Shown here one piece after another: positions 8,222-17,321 of a DNA stretch of 64,000 nt. The position numbers and the translations under genes are program-made. This DNA comes from MM2 sp035460165. Its GTDB lineage: Bacteria; Pseudomonadota; Gammaproteobacteria; Burkholderiales; Methylophilaceae. Positions within the stretch are counted from its first letter, which is position 1; each line of letters begins with the position of its first letter. The notes beneath the pieces are model-generated. The model saw only the letters and a program-made list of their open reading frames with translations, searched no databases and was not told the origin of the DNA. Location of the stretch: positions 62,001 through 126,000 of the forward strand of contig DATHWW010000008.1 of NCBI GenBank assembly GCA_035460165.1. Direction: 5' to 3'.

Positions 8222-9160
8222 ATGAAAAAAATCACCAAAGCCGTATTCCCCGTTGCCGGTCTCGGCACCCGGTTCCTTCCCGCCACCAAGGCCAGCCCGA
8301 AAGAAATGCTGCCCATCGTGGACAAGCCTTTGATCCAGTATGCCGTTGAGGAAGCTGTCGCCGCCGGCATCACGGACATGATCTTCATCACCGGCCGCAA
8401 CAAGCGTTCCATTTCGGACCATTTCGATGTGGCCTACGAGCTGGAAAACGAGCTCGAACGCAACGGCAAGGAAAGCCTGCTGAAAGCGTTGCGCAGCATC
8501 GTGCCGCGCAGCATCAACTGTATCTATATTCGCCAGAACCGCGCGCTGGGCCTCGGCCACGCCGTGCTGATGGCGAAGCCGGTGGTGCAGGACGAGCCGT
8601 TCGCGGTACTGCTGGCGGATGACCTGCTGGACGGTGAAACGCCGGTGATGAAGCAGATGACGCAAGCCTATGAATACTACAATTGCTCGCTGCTGGGCGT
8701 GGAAAACGTGCCGCGCGAACAGACTCGCAGCTACGGTATCGTCGCCTCGCGCCCGCTGGACGAAACGGTGGAACAGGTTTCCGCGATTGTCGAAAAGCCG
8801 AAACCCGAAGACGCCCCTTCCACACTGGGCGTGGTCGGCCGTTACGTGCTGACGCCGCGCATTTTCCATTTCCTGGAAAACATCCAGGCTGGCTCCGGCG
8901 GCGAAATCCAGCTTACCGACGGCATTTCGGCGCTGCTCAACGAAGAGCAAGTGCTCGCTTATCGCTATCAGGGCGTGCGCTACGATTGCGGCTCCAAAAA
9001 GGGCTATCTCGAAGCGACGGTCAAGCTCGGCCTGCGCCATCCCGAGGTGGGCAAGGAGTTCCGCGCGATGCTGGAAGGAATGTTTGGGCAATCTGCAAAA
9101 AAAGCCACACAACCACCTGAAAAAACAAGGGAATTGCTGGTAGTCGGCGGTAAAAGTTGA
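8222..9160 (+). CDS. galU: UTP-glucose-1-phosphate uridylyltransferase
   Basis: A 312-residue nucleotidyltransferase that makes UDP-glucose from UTP and glucose-1-phosphate. The N-terminal AGLGTRFLPATKASPKEM block is the nucleotide-binding signature of GalU, followed by VDKPLIQYAVEEA, QNRALGLGHAVL and LLADDLLDG. The last 30 or so residues are Lys/Thr-rich and variable, as is common. The gene sits directly after galE, and together they provide UDP-Glc and UDP-Gal for the EPS glycosyltransferases and, in principle, for the osmoregulated glucan made by OpgH encoded nearby on the other strand. Confidence 0.94.
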   Translation: MKKITKAVFPVAGLGTRFLPATKASPKEMLPIVDKPLIQYAVEEAVAAGITDMIFITGRNKRSISDHFDVAYELENELERNGKESLLKALRSIVPRSINCIYIRQNRALGLGHAVLMAKPVVQDEPFAVLLADDLLDGETPVMKQMTQAYEYYNCSLLGVENVPREQTRSYGIVASRPLDETVEQVSAIVEKPKPEDAPSTLGVVGRYVLTPRIFHFLENIQAGSGGEIQLTDGISALLNEEQVLAYRYQGVRYDCGSKKGYLEATVKLGLRHPEVGKEFRAMLEGMFGQSAKKATQPPEKTRELLVVGGKS

Positions 9161-9223
9161 TGTTTGATTTTCGCTATGCTAAGGTCCAAAAGACTAGGGA
9201 TTCCATAAAAAGGGGCATAACGA

Positions 9224-10513
9224 ATGATCGTTTTTTTGGGTGTGGATAAATCGAAAAAATCAGCACGCCGGACTTTTAGCAGTACTTCCCGATTCTTTGT
9301 AGCCAGTTGCCTGGCGGCGGTTCCATACGCCGCCATGGCTGGCGGCGGCACTGCTTACACCGGCGATCCGCTGGATAAGATCGAAAATACCGACACGCTG
9401 AACTTCATCCTGGGCGGACAGGTGCGCTACGACAGCAACCTGTTCCGCCTGTCCGGCTCGGAAGATCCGGAACCGACCCTCGGCCGGTCGCAAAAGTCCG
9501 ATATCATCTATACGACCAACGCCGGCATACGCATCGACAAGCCGTATTCGCTGCAGCGTTTCGTGGTCGAGGCGATGGTGGTCGATAACCGTTTCAAGAC
9601 CTACGATTTCCTCGACTACACCGCGTTCAATTACAGCGCCGCCTGGCACTGGAACCTGACGCCGCGCATCACCGGCGTCCTGCTGGCCGAGCAGAAACAG
9701 GAAATGAACAGCTTTGCCGAATTCCGCGAAGCCGAGAAAAATGTCCAGACCAGCAATGTCCGGCTGTTTACCGTGGATGGCGATCTGGGCGGCGGATTCC
9801 ACGCCATCGGCGGCCTGCTCGACGTGCGCGCACGCAACAGCAAAACCTTCGATGCGGTCGGTGACTACCAACAGGATGGTTTCGAAGTCGGCGGCAAGTA
9901 CGTCGCATCTTCGCAAAACTGGATATCCCTCTTGCAGCGCGAAACCGACGGCGAATATCGCGGTCGTGAACTGGATCCTGTAGCGCAACTGGACAGCGGG
10001 TTCGAGCAAAGCGAGACCGAAGCCAATATGTTCTGGCGCTTCACCGGCAAGTCGTCCATCGACGCCAAGCTGGGCTACTTGAAACGCGAGCACGACAACT
10101 TCGATGACCGCGATTATTCCGGCATGGTCGGCCGCCTGTTGTATCGCTGGGATATCACGGACAAGACGCAGTTGAATGTGTCGGTGGCGCGTAATCTCTA
10201 CAGTTATCAAGAGGCCGAGAACAGCTATTACATCGCGGAGACCTTCTCGATTTCGCCGGTATGGGAATACAGTCCAAAAACCACATTCCGCGCACGCTAC
10301 GACTACAGCGAACGCGAGTATCGCGGCGCCATCGTGTCGATTCCCGAACTACGCGACGATCGGTTGCAGATGTTTTTGCTGGCCGCCGACTGGAAAGCCA
10401 CGCGCAACATCATCGTGACCGGCGCGCTGCAACGCGACAAGCGTTCGTCGAATTTCGAGGATTTCGATTACAACGCGACTTCGGCGAGCATCAACGCGCA
10501 GTTCCTCTTTTAA
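9224..10513 (+). CDS. epsL: EPS outer-membrane beta-barrel protein, EpsL-like
   Basis: A 429-residue predicted outer-membrane protein. A long signal sequence (basic KKSARR, then hydrophobic FFVASCLAAVPYAAMA, cleavage near residue 39) precedes a domain of alternating aromatic/polar strands that ends in Phe (NAQFLF), the usual barrel-terminal signature. The blocks GGQVRYDSNLFRLS, VVDNRFKTYDFLDY and FNYSAAWHWNLTP match the EpsL family associated with exosortase-B EPS loci. It is expected to take part in polymer export through the outer membrane. AGGGG lies 9 bases ahead of the ATG. It is the last gene of the EPS block; a REP-like repeat and a stem-loop follow. Confidence 0.88.
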   Translation: MIVFLGVDKSKKSARRTFSSTSRFFVASCLAAVPYAAMAGGGTAYTGDPLDKIENTDTLNFILGGQVRYDSNLFRLSGSEDPEPTLGRSQKSDIIYTTNAGIRIDKPYSLQRFVVEAMVVDNRFKTYDFLDYTAFNYSAAWHWNLTPRITGVLLAEQKQEMNSFAEFREAEKNVQTSNVRLFTVDGDLGGGFHAIGGLLDVRARNSKTFDAVGDYQQDGFEVGGKYVASSQNWISLLQRETDGEYRGRELDPVAQLDSGFEQSETEANMFWRFTGKSSIDAKLGYLKREHDNFDDRDYSGMVGRLLYRWDITDKTQLNVSVARNLYSYQEAENSYYIAETFSISPVWEYSPKTTFRARYDYSEREYRGAIVSIPELRDDRLQMFLLAADWKATRNIIVTGALQRDKRSSNFEDFDYNATSASINAQFLF

Positions 10514-10519
10514 GCCCGT

Positions 10520-10561
10520 ATCCCTTTTCCCCTTGCGGGAGAGGGTTAGGGTGAGGGGTTC
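10520..10561. repeat. REP-like dispersed repeat
   Basis: The stretch containing ccccttgcgggagagggtta and gggtgagggg just after the EpsL-like gene matches a dispersed palindromic repeat common between proteobacterial genes. It is non-coding. Recognition is from memory, with no other copy in this window. Confidence 0.5.
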
Positions 10562-10572
10562 AACATTAAGAT

Positions 10573-10593
10573 AAAGCCGGCCTTGCCGGCTTT
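10573..10593 (+). terminator. Intrinsic terminator after the EPS block
   Basis: A perfect 8-bp stem (aaagccgg / ccggcttt) with a 5-base loop is followed by tttggtagttt. It sits 60 bases after the EpsL-like gene and probably ends that transcript. Confidence 0.6.
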
Positions 10594-10619
10594 GGTAGTT
10601 TGGGAAGTTGGAAGTTGGA

Positions 10620-10960
10620 CAATCGTTGCCTGCACGGTGCTAGATGCTTGGGTAGGTCGGGTCTCGCCCCCGACAGGCGAGTTACCTTCTCTTGCTTGCC
10701 CAAGAGAAGGTAACCGAAGAGAAGGGCACCCTGCCGCCGCGGTGCTACACACTTCCCTGCGCTGCTCGCCAAGCCGGGCGGCTGCGGAACTCGCGCTTTG
10801 CGCTCAGACAGTCCTCGCCGAAATCCCCCGGCTTGGCTGTGCTGCTCGGCGCGACAGAAGGGAAGAAAAGCTGGTCAGTCACCATCTCGGTTTTCTCGTT
10901 GCTAAGTCGGGACCGTGGCATAGGGCGGATAACGCCTCGCCCTTTCGCCCTACGCGTTAA
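10620..10960. repeat. Dispersed intergenic repeat region and mdoH-side hairpin
   Basis: No gene is supported here. The stretch from about 10640 to 10880 has the character of a frequently misannotated proteobacterial repeat (ttaccttctcttgcttgccc, agagaaggtaaccgaag, gggcaccctgccgcc). It can be translated in several frames, but no frame has a ribosome site or a family-like protein. At 10924-10952 an inverted repeat (tagggcg ... cgcccta) lies between the two convergent transcripts and could terminate mdoH. Confidence 0.45.
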
Positions 10961-13480
10961 TCACGCATACGCCGGTTTCACGAACTCCATGCCGAAAGTC
11001 CTCACCTGTGGCGTTTGCACTTCGATGCGGAACCAGCTTGCATGCGCCGTCGATGATGTCCAGACCTGGAAGTGCAGGTGTGACATCGCTTCCGCATCGT
11101 TTAGCAGAATCATCTTTTCCTGCGCGCTCAGTGAGTTCGGGCCATTTCTCAGGGCCATATCCACCAGGCGCTGTCGTTGGCGCAGCAGCGTTTCGGATAG
11201 GTGCTGCCGTGGGGTGCCAAGCGCGCATACCAGCGCATTCACGCTTGGGTCGGTGACCGCTTCGGTGAAGTCGCGTTGTTTGGTGACGTATTCCATTTCC
11301 GTTTGCACGCTTTGCAATTCCGCTGGCTGATTCGACTCTTCGGGGATGAGGAAGAGCCCCAGTTTGCGGAATTTGCGGCCCAGTTCCGGGCTGCTGGTGA
11401 CGACAGAAATCGGGATCGACAAAACCAGTGCGCCGAGGATAGGCAGCATCCAGAAGAGGTACGACGGGTTGAGCCAGTACACTACCGCGCCCCATGCCAC
11501 GCCCAGCAGCGTATGCCAGCCGTGACGGCGAACAGCCATCTCCCACGGGGTGGCGGCGTCTTCGCGCGGCGGCGATTTCCATTGGATGCGCAAGCCGGTC
11601 AGCGCGGCGAGAACGAACTGGGTGTGGAACAGCATGCGTATCGGCGCCATCAACATCGAGAACAGCCATTCGAGCAGCATGCTGATCACCAGGCGGCTAG
11701 CGCCGCCATAGGCACGCGCGCCCTGCAGGATGATCAGCGCCGCACTGAGCAGCTTGGGCAGGAACAGCCAGGCGGCGGTGACGCCGAACAAGGCCATCGC
11801 GCGCTCGGGATGCCATTCCGGCCAGAGCGGAAAGAGCTGCTCCGGCTGCACGAAATACTCCGGTTCGACCAGCGTGTGTTCCGCCAATAGCCAAGTGGAA
11901 AGCATCAGGAAGCTCAGCCACAGCAGTGCTGAAACGTAAGCGATCACTCCGGTGACGAACACCGCCCGGTGGGCGACATGGAAGCCCGGCGCCCAGAACA
12001 GGCGGAAATTCATCAGGTTGCCGTGACACCAGCGACGGTCGCGGTTGAGCTCGTCCAGCAGGTTGGGCGGCATTTCCTCATAGCTGCCCGGCAAATCGTA
12101 GGCGATCCACACCGCCCAGCCGGCGCGGCGCATCAAGGCCGCTTCGACAAAGTCGTGCGACAGGATCTCGCCGGATAGCGAGCCGCGTCCGGGCAAGCGG
12201 CCGAGGGCGCAGTGCTTGATGAACGGCGCGACCCGGATGATCGCGTTGTGACCCCAGTAATGCGATTCGCCCAATTGCCAGTAGTGCAGGCCGGCGAGGT
12301 AAAGCGGGCCGTACACGCGGCTCGCGAACTGCTGCAAGCGCGCATAGAGGGTATCACGTCCGGCGGCATGCGGCCCGGTCTGGATGATGCCGGCGTTGGG
12401 GTTGGCTTCCATCAATTGCACCAGCCGCGACAGGCAGTCGCCAGTCATCACGCTGTCGGCGTCCATCACCACCATGTAGCGGTAGTTGTTGCCCCAGCGG
12501 CGGCAGAAGTCCGCGACATTGCCGCTCTTGCGCTTGATGCGATGCTGCCGCCAGCGGTAGAAGATGCGCTCGAAGCCGTTGACGCTGCGGCACAGCTCCA
12601 GCCAGGCTTCCGACTCCGCGACACGGATGTTCGGGTCGTTGCTGTCGCTCAGCACGAAGAAATCGAAGTGCTGCAGATTGCCCGATTTGGCCAGCGATTC
12701 GTATGTGGCGCGCAATCCTGCGAACACGCGGGCGACGTTCTCGTTGCAGATGGGCATGATGATCGCAGTGCGGGCGTCGGCCGGAATGGGTGCATCGCCG
12801 GCAGCGCTGCGCGAAATCGCATGCCGGTCGCCGCCGAACTGCAACACGAGGTAGCCCATCAGCGCCGTCCAGAACCCGGCGGAAACCCAGGCGCAGAGCA
12901 CGGCAAACAGCGACAGGATTGCGATTTCCAGCGGTTTCTCGCCGTGGTAGGGCAAGACTGCCGTCATCGAATAGGTCGCCATCGCGGATTGGGCCAATAC
13001 CAGCAGCAGCAACACCGTGCGGCGGATGCTGCCGGCGCGATGCCAGTGTCCGCGCGGGTCGGGCGAATCCGACGCTATAGGGTCGGGACTGCGCGCATGG
13101 CTCAATCGCAGCGCGCGACCCAGCTTACCCAGCAAGGCAAGCACCGGGTTCGGCGGCCAGGACGACGGCGCCATCGGCGCGCGATTGATCCGCGGGGCGC
13201 ACGTCAAACCGGCATCCGCTTCCGCCAACGGCTGGCCGTACGCGAGTTGCAGGCGTCGTCGGGCCGAAGCGCGGGCGGGGTTGTCGAAATCGAAGCCTTC
13301 CCCGGCCAGCGCCTCATGCAGGCAGAGCAATGCGGCAGACGGGTCGGTGGCGTCCTCGGACGCGGCGACCTTACGCAGCAATGACTGGCGCACCTCGGGC
13401 GCGACCGAAAGCTGGTCGAGATAGCGTTCGCAGACCACTAACGCGGGTCCGCTCATTCGGGGGGAAGTATGTAGCTCCAT
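10961..13480 (-). CDS. mdoH: Glucans biosynthesis glucosyltransferase H (OpgH/MdoH)
   Basis: An 839-residue inner-membrane GT2 enzyme that polymerises UDP-glucose into the linear backbone of osmoregulated periplasmic glucans. Central catalytic motifs are AIIMPICNENVARVFAG, VLSDSNDPN, the DxD motif VVMDADSVM, and RDRRWCHGN (the QxxRW-equivalent). Several hydrophobic segments lie before and after the catalytic domain. The C-terminal cytoplasmic tail is present, so the length is normal. The start is uncertain: ATG at 13480 overlaps mdoG by 28 bases, whereas ATG at 13456 would give an ATGA overlap with the mdoG stop. Neither has a strong ribosome site. Expression probably depends on coupling to mdoG. 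Confidence 0.95.
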   Translation of the reverse strand: MELHTSPRMSGPALVVCERYLDQLSVAPEVRQSLLRKVAASEDATDPSAALLCLHEALAGEGFDFDNPARASARRRLQLAYGQPLAEADAGLTCAPRINRAPMAPSSWPPNPVLALLGKLGRALRLSHARSPDPIASDSPDPRGHWHRAGSIRRTVLLLLVLAQSAMATYSMTAVLPYHGEKPLEIAILSLFAVLCAWVSAGFWTALMGYLVLQFGGDRHAISRSAAGDAPIPADARTAIIMPICNENVARVFAGLRATYESLAKSGNLQHFDFFVLSDSNDPNIRVAESEAWLELCRSVNGFERIFYRWRQHRIKRKSGNVADFCRRWGNNYRYMVVMDADSVMTGDCLSRLVQLMEANPNAGIIQTGPHAAGRDTLYARLQQFASRVYGPLYLAGLHYWQLGESHYWGHNAIIRVAPFIKHCALGRLPGRGSLSGEILSHDFVEAALMRRAGWAVWIAYDLPGSYEEMPPNLLDELNRDRRWCHGNLMNFRLFWAPGFHVAHRAVFVTGVIAYVSALLWLSFLMLSTWLLAEHTLVEPEYFVQPEQLFPLWPEWHPERAMALFGVTAAWLFLPKLLSAALIILQGARAYGGASRLVISMLLEWLFSMLMAPIRMLFHTQFVLAALTGLRIQWKSPPREDAATPWEMAVRRHGWHTLLGVAWGAVVYWLNPSYLFWMLPILGALVLSIPISVVTSSPELGRKFRKLGLFLIPEESNQPAELQSVQTEMEYVTKQRDFTEAVTDPSVNALVCALGTPRQHLSETLLRQRQRLVDMALRNGPNSLSAQEKMILLNDAEAMSHLHFQVWTSSTAHASWFRIEVQTPQVRTFGMEFVKPAYA

Positions 13481-15036
13481 GTCTCTGAGATCGCCGTGTT
13501 GTTGCTGCGCAGATAGCTGCGCAGCTCGATGGGTTTATCGTTGTCGATGCGGCGTACGCGGATGGACTGCCTCCACGTGCCGGAGACAACGTTCGGATAA
13601 AGCGTGTTTTCCAGCAATTGCCCGTTGTCGTCGATGGATACAACCGCTTCCATCTTGGCATCCGTGCTCATCTTGCGCAGTGCGGGGCCATCGAAATCCA
13701 GGATCAGCCCGATGCTGCCGTCCGGATGTTTGACGAAACTGTTGCCGCGACGGGTCTGCACCACCCAGGCGGATGGCGGACGGGCTTCGGCTTCTTTTTG
13801 CCATGAAATACGGTATTCCAGCTGATAGGGCACGCGCGGTTTGGGTGGCGCATCCGGCAGCCAGTAGGCGACGATGTTGTCATTGGTTTCGTCCGGCGTG
13901 GGAATCTGCACCAGCTCGACGCGCCCCGGCCCCCAGTTGCCCTTGGGTTCTATCCAGGTGCTGGGGCGTTTGTCGTAGCGCGTTTCCAGATCTTCGTAAT
14001 GGCCAAAATCCCGGTCGCGCTGCATCAGCCCGAAACCGCGCGGATTGGTGGTCGTGAATGAAGTGGTGAGCAGGCGCTTGGGGTTGATCAAAGGCCGCCA
14101 CAGCCATTCGTCGTTGCCGGTATGCACCAGCAAACCGTCGGAGTCGTGCACTTCCGGCCGGAAATCTTCATTGGGCGGCCGGTGGTTCTCGCCAAAGAAA
14201 TACATGCTGGTTAGCGGGGCAATGCCCAGCTTGCCGACGTTGTCGCGCATGTACAGGCGCGTCACTACGTCCATCGTGGTGTTTGTGCCGGGATTGACGA
14301 CAAAACGGTACGCGCCGGTGGCGCGCGGCGAATCCAGCAGGCCGTAAATCACCAGTTGCTTGGAAAACGTGCTCGGCCGCTCCAGCCAGAATTCGACGAA
14401 ACGCGGAAACTCCTCGCCGGAGCTCATCGCCGTATCGATGGCCAGCCCTCGCGCCGAAAGTCCGTAAATCTGGCCTTTGCCCAGCGCACGGAAATAACTC
14501 GCGCCGAGAAAGACCAGGACTTCATCCTTGTATTGCGGCGTGTTGATCGGGAAATGCACGCGAAAGCCGGAGAACCCGACATCTTTCCATTCCTTGGGAC
14601 TGAACTTGTTGGCGCCGTAGTCGAAGTTGGCCGGGTCCAGTTTGATTTCCTGCACCCCTTGGCTGTTGATTTCGTTGATCTTGACCGGCAGGTTGTAATG
14701 CCAGCCTTGATGGAAGAAGGTTAGTTCGAAGGGCAGGCTGGCGCTGCGCCAATGCGATTTATCCGGTTTGAAACGGATATCCCGGAATTTATCGTAGTCG
14801 AGCGTTTCCAGTTCCTTGGGCAGATTGACATCCGGCTTCTTGAACGGCGACGCCGCCAATTGTTCGGCGCGTTTGGCGACATCGTTGAAATCGAAGGAAA
14901 GCGCAGCTTGGCTCCATAGCAACAGCAAGCCCGCCAGCATCGTGCGCCCAGCCCTAGGATTGCGAAAAAATAGCAATAACGAAGTTAATGTATTGTTTTC
15001 ATTGCTTATTAATGTGTGATTCTTTTGCACAACCAA
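13453..15036 (-). CDS. mdoG: Glucans biosynthesis protein G (OpgG/MdoG)
   Basis: A 527-residue periplasmic protein required for periplasmic glucan synthesis, acting with OpgH on backbone branching or modification. After a 30-residue leader, the hydrophobic stretch MLAGLLLLWSQAALSFDF is the signal peptide. The mature protein has the OpgG blocks FDFNDVAKRAEQLA, DYDKFRDIRF, FFGENHRP, DGLLVHTGNDEWLWRPL and FGLMQRDRDF. The start is TTG at 15036 after CGGAG; a shorter start at an internal codon nearer the signal sequence is possible. It is the first gene of the mdoGH operon. An AT-rich upstream region (15100-15180) probably holds the promoter. Confidence 0.95.
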   Translation of the reverse strand: MVVQKNHTLISNENNTLTSLLLFFRNPRAGRTMLAGLLLLWSQAALSFDFNDVAKRAEQLAASPFKKPDVNLPKELETLDYDKFRDIRFKPDKSHWRSASLPFELTFFHQGWHYNLPVKINEINSQGVQEIKLDPANFDYGANKFSPKEWKDVGFSGFRVHFPINTPQYKDEVLVFLGASYFRALGKGQIYGLSARGLAIDTAMSSGEEFPRFVEFWLERPSTFSKQLVIYGLLDSPRATGAYRFVVNPGTNTTMDVVTRLYMRDNVGKLGIAPLTSMYFFGENHRPPNEDFRPEVHDSDGLLVHTGNDEWLWRPLINPKRLLTTSFTTTNPRGFGLMQRDRDFGHYEDLETRYDKRPSTWIEPKGNWGPGRVELVQIPTPDETNDNIVAYWLPDAPPKPRVPYQLEYRISWQKEAEARPPSAWVVQTRRGNSFVKHPDGSIGLILDFDGPALRKMSTDAKMEAVVSIDDNGQLLENTLYPNVVSGTWRQSIRVRRIDNDKPIELRSYLRSNNTAISETWSYILPPE

Positions 15037-15549
15037 AATCTCCGAATGCGACTTGTCTTACTAGGCAAGAAGGGTGCCAACTAAAAATTAGGCGCTCTGC
15101 GCGCAGATATTTTTAAGTAATTGATTATTAATAATTAATAAAACTTGGTGAGCATTGTTTTCTACCGATTCCGTAAACTGAAGCAGGGTTAAAAAAGGCA
15201 ATTCTCAATGTTTGTCTCTTTATCGAGACATGAAAAATCAATTAAAAACAAAATGTTGAATTCTTTTTTTCTGATTTGTCGGGCATCGACGACGGCTGAC
15301 ACACTTTTTTTGTGGTTTGGATATTTATCCTGGCGCTGCCGGTTGTTGCGGATGTCGCCCTGGAAATGTCGGGGTTGTACTGAAACGTCTCGTGAGGCGG
15401 CGGTCAAAACTTCTGACAGCCGACGTTTGTAGTTCATGTTCATTTCTCCGTTCAGATGAGCCGCATGGTTGGATAATAAGAACGGAAGCGCGGCCACGGC
15501 ATCGTCTGCCGAAGTAAAGGCGTATAGGCGTTGTCTGACAAGCAGAGCT
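15037..15549. other. Non-coding region upstream of mdoG
   Basis: About 510 bases without a supported gene. The half nearer mdoG is AT-rich (attaataattaataaaac around 15125-15143) and is a plausible promoter area for the minus-strand mdoGH operon. The open frames here lack ribosome sites and family resemblance. I see no RNA gene. Confidence 0.5.
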
Positions 15550-15670
15550 TTTGATATGGCCCGGTAAAGTAAATTCCGTTCGGCCTGAGCTTGTCGAAGA
15601 CCGTTGAATCCATTCATGTTTCGGCAGGCTCAACACGAACGGATTGAAAACATTTCCGGGCCATATCAAA
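15550..15670. mobile_element. MITE-like inverted-repeat element (121 bp)
   Basis: Perfect 15-bp terminal inverted repeats (tttgatatggcccgg at 15550-15564 and its complement at 15656-15670) bound a palindromic core. Inside, ccgttcggcctgagcttgtc and ggcaggctcaacacgaacgg form a second imperfect inverted pair that resembles a dispersed repeat familiar from other betaproteobacteria. It has no coding capacity. It ends 40 bases before the quinone reductase start, so it may supply promoter or hairpin sequence to that gene. Confidence 0.6.
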
Positions 15671-15709
15671 TAGAATTTTAAGAATGACCCAAGCGAAAGG
15701 ATGTTCCCC

Positions 15710-16684
15710 ATGTCTGTAGCGATGCGTTTTCATGAAACGGGCGGCCCCGATGTACTGCGGCTGGATGAGGTGGATATCGGCGCCCCCGGGCCGGGCGAAG
15801 CGCAAGTCAGGCACCGTGCCATCGGACTCAACTTCATCGATATCTACCAGCGAAGCGGGCTCTATCAGATGCCCTTGCCGGCATGCGCGGGTAACGAGGG
15901 AGTGGGCGTGGTCGAGGCAGTAGGCGCCGGCGTGACTTGGCTCAAGCCGGGCGACCGCGTCGCGTATGCGGGCGGTCCGGTCGGGTCCTACTGCGAAGTG
16001 CGCAACATCCCCGCCAACCGGCTATGTGTGCTGCCCGACGCAATTTCATTCGAACAGGGCGCCGCGATGATGCTGAAGGGCATGACGGTGCAATATCTGA
16101 TTCGCCGCACCTATGCGGTCCAGCCGGGCGACGTTGTGCTGTTCCATGCCGCCTCCGGCGGGGTCGGGCTGATCGCCTGCCAATGGCTGAAAGCACTGGG
16201 CGCAACGGTGATAGGCACTGCCGGGTCGGACGAGAAGTGTGCGCTGGCCCATGCGCACGGCGCGGATCATTGCATCAACTACCGCACCGAAAACTTCGTC
16301 GAACGTGTGCGCGAAATCACCAACGACCTCGGCGTGCGCGTGGTCTACGACTCGGTGGGCAAGGACACTTTCATGGGGTCGCTGGATTGCTTGCAACCTC
16401 TGGGGATGATGGTCAGCTTCGGCAACGCCTCGGGCCCGGTGCCGCCGTTCGAGCTCGGCCTGCTGACGCAAAAAGGGTCGCTGTTTCTCACCCGGCCGTC
16501 GCTGTTCAGCTATACCGCCAGCCGCAAAGACCTCGAAGCCACGTCGCAGGAATTATTCGAGATTGTGCAGAGCGGCAAGGTGCGCATCGACATCGGCCAC
16601 CGCTATGCCCTGGCTGACGCCGCCCACGCCCATCGCGACATGGAAGCGCGCAAGACCACCGGCGCGGGCATACTCATCCCCTGA
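15710..16684 (+). CDS. Quinone oxidoreductase (zinc-free medium-chain reductase)
   Basis: A 324-residue medium-chain dehydrogenase/reductase of the NADPH:quinone reductase type, cytoplasmic, which reduces quinones or other activated carbonyls with NADPH. Motifs are RHRAIGLNFIDIYQRSGLY, the GNEGVGVVEAVG block, and the NADPH-binding HAASGGVGLIACQ followed by GTAGSDEK. The zinc-ligand cysteines of alcohol dehydrogenases are absent. I placed the start at ATG 15710 because AAAGG at 15696-15700 is well spaced for it; the ATG at 15701 is too close to that site. A DUF4186 gene follows after 2 bases and is probably cotranscribed. Confidence 0.92.
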   Translation: MSVAMRFHETGGPDVLRLDEVDIGAPGPGEAQVRHRAIGLNFIDIYQRSGLYQMPLPACAGNEGVGVVEAVGAGVTWLKPGDRVAYAGGPVGSYCEVRNIPANRLCVLPDAISFEQGAAMMLKGMTVQYLIRRTYAVQPGDVVLFHAASGGVGLIACQWLKALGATVIGTAGSDEKCALAHAHGADHCINYRTENFVERVREITNDLGVRVVYDSVGKDTFMGSLDCLQPLGMMVSFGNASGPVPPFELGLLTQKGSLFLTRPSLFSYTASRKDLEATSQELFEIVQSGKVRIDIGHRYALADAAHAHRDMEARKTTGAGILIP

Positions 16685-16686
16685 GC

Positions 16687-17079
16687 ATGCGCGACCTGGA
16701 CGATCTTTTCGCCGCGCTGGAAAAATCCAGCTTTCGTCGCGGCTTTCAATTGCGCGGCAGAGATCTCGATTACCTGCGCAGCAAGGGCTTGCCGGTTGTG
16801 CTATCGCATGCGGAAGACTTCATCGCCAAGCGCCTGTCCCCGGCCATTATCTCCAACGACGGCAAGCAAACCCCGTTTCGCGGCCATCCGGTCTTCGTGG
16901 CGCAGCATGCGACGGCCTGCTGTTGCCGCGGTTGTCTGGAAAAGTGGCATCGCATCCCGCAGGGCAGGGCGCTGACGCCGGAAGAGGAAAAACACGTGCT
17001 GGCGACCCTGGAGCGCTGGCTGCAAGCGCGATCCGGTCCGTCGCCCCAGGCAGGACAGTCCAGCTTCAATTGGCCCTGA
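16687..17079 (+). CDS. DUF4186 domain protein
   Basis: A 130-residue cytoplasmic protein matching the DUF4186 family: RRGFQLRGRDLDYLRSKGL near the N-terminus, then PAIISNDGKQTPFRGHPVFVAQHATACCCRGCLEKWH. The CCCRGC cluster with neighbouring His residues suggests a small metal-binding site (inference). No function has been established for the family. The gene starts 2 bases after the quinone reductase stop, so the two are very likely translated from one message. Confidence 0.85.
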   Translation: MRDLDDLFAALEKSSFRRGFQLRGRDLDYLRSKGLPVVLSHAEDFIAKRLSPAIISNDGKQTPFRGHPVFVAQHATACCCRGCLEKWHRIPQGRALTPEEEKHVLATLERWLQARSGPSPQAGQSSFNWP

Positions 17080-17321
17080 GCGGCGATACTCCTTCAACCA
17101 ATAATTGCTTACGGCCCGTGCGTTCATTCAAGGAACAATCTCAGAGGCAGGGCAGGCATTCATGCACGAATGGGTCTTCTTTCTGTCTATGTATTCATCC
17201 ATGCCCCGTGCGAGATCAGGCGCTCTCTGTCACATTCAGATTTGGCAGGTAATGGCGGCCTCGGATTGGCATGTCGCATTGATGACCGCCTGCAACATTC
17301 ATCCAACCAAGGAGACATACC

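Noticed and set aside
10583..10960. Open frames of 68-125 codons in the repeat region after the EpsL-like gene
   Set aside because: The peptides are of the type produced by a familiar dispersed intergenic repeat, with no ribosome sites and frames open on both strands.
15189..15617. Minus-strand frame of 142 codons upstream of the quinone reductase
   Set aside because: It runs through the MITE-like element, has no ribosome site, and its composition is unlike the genes of the window.
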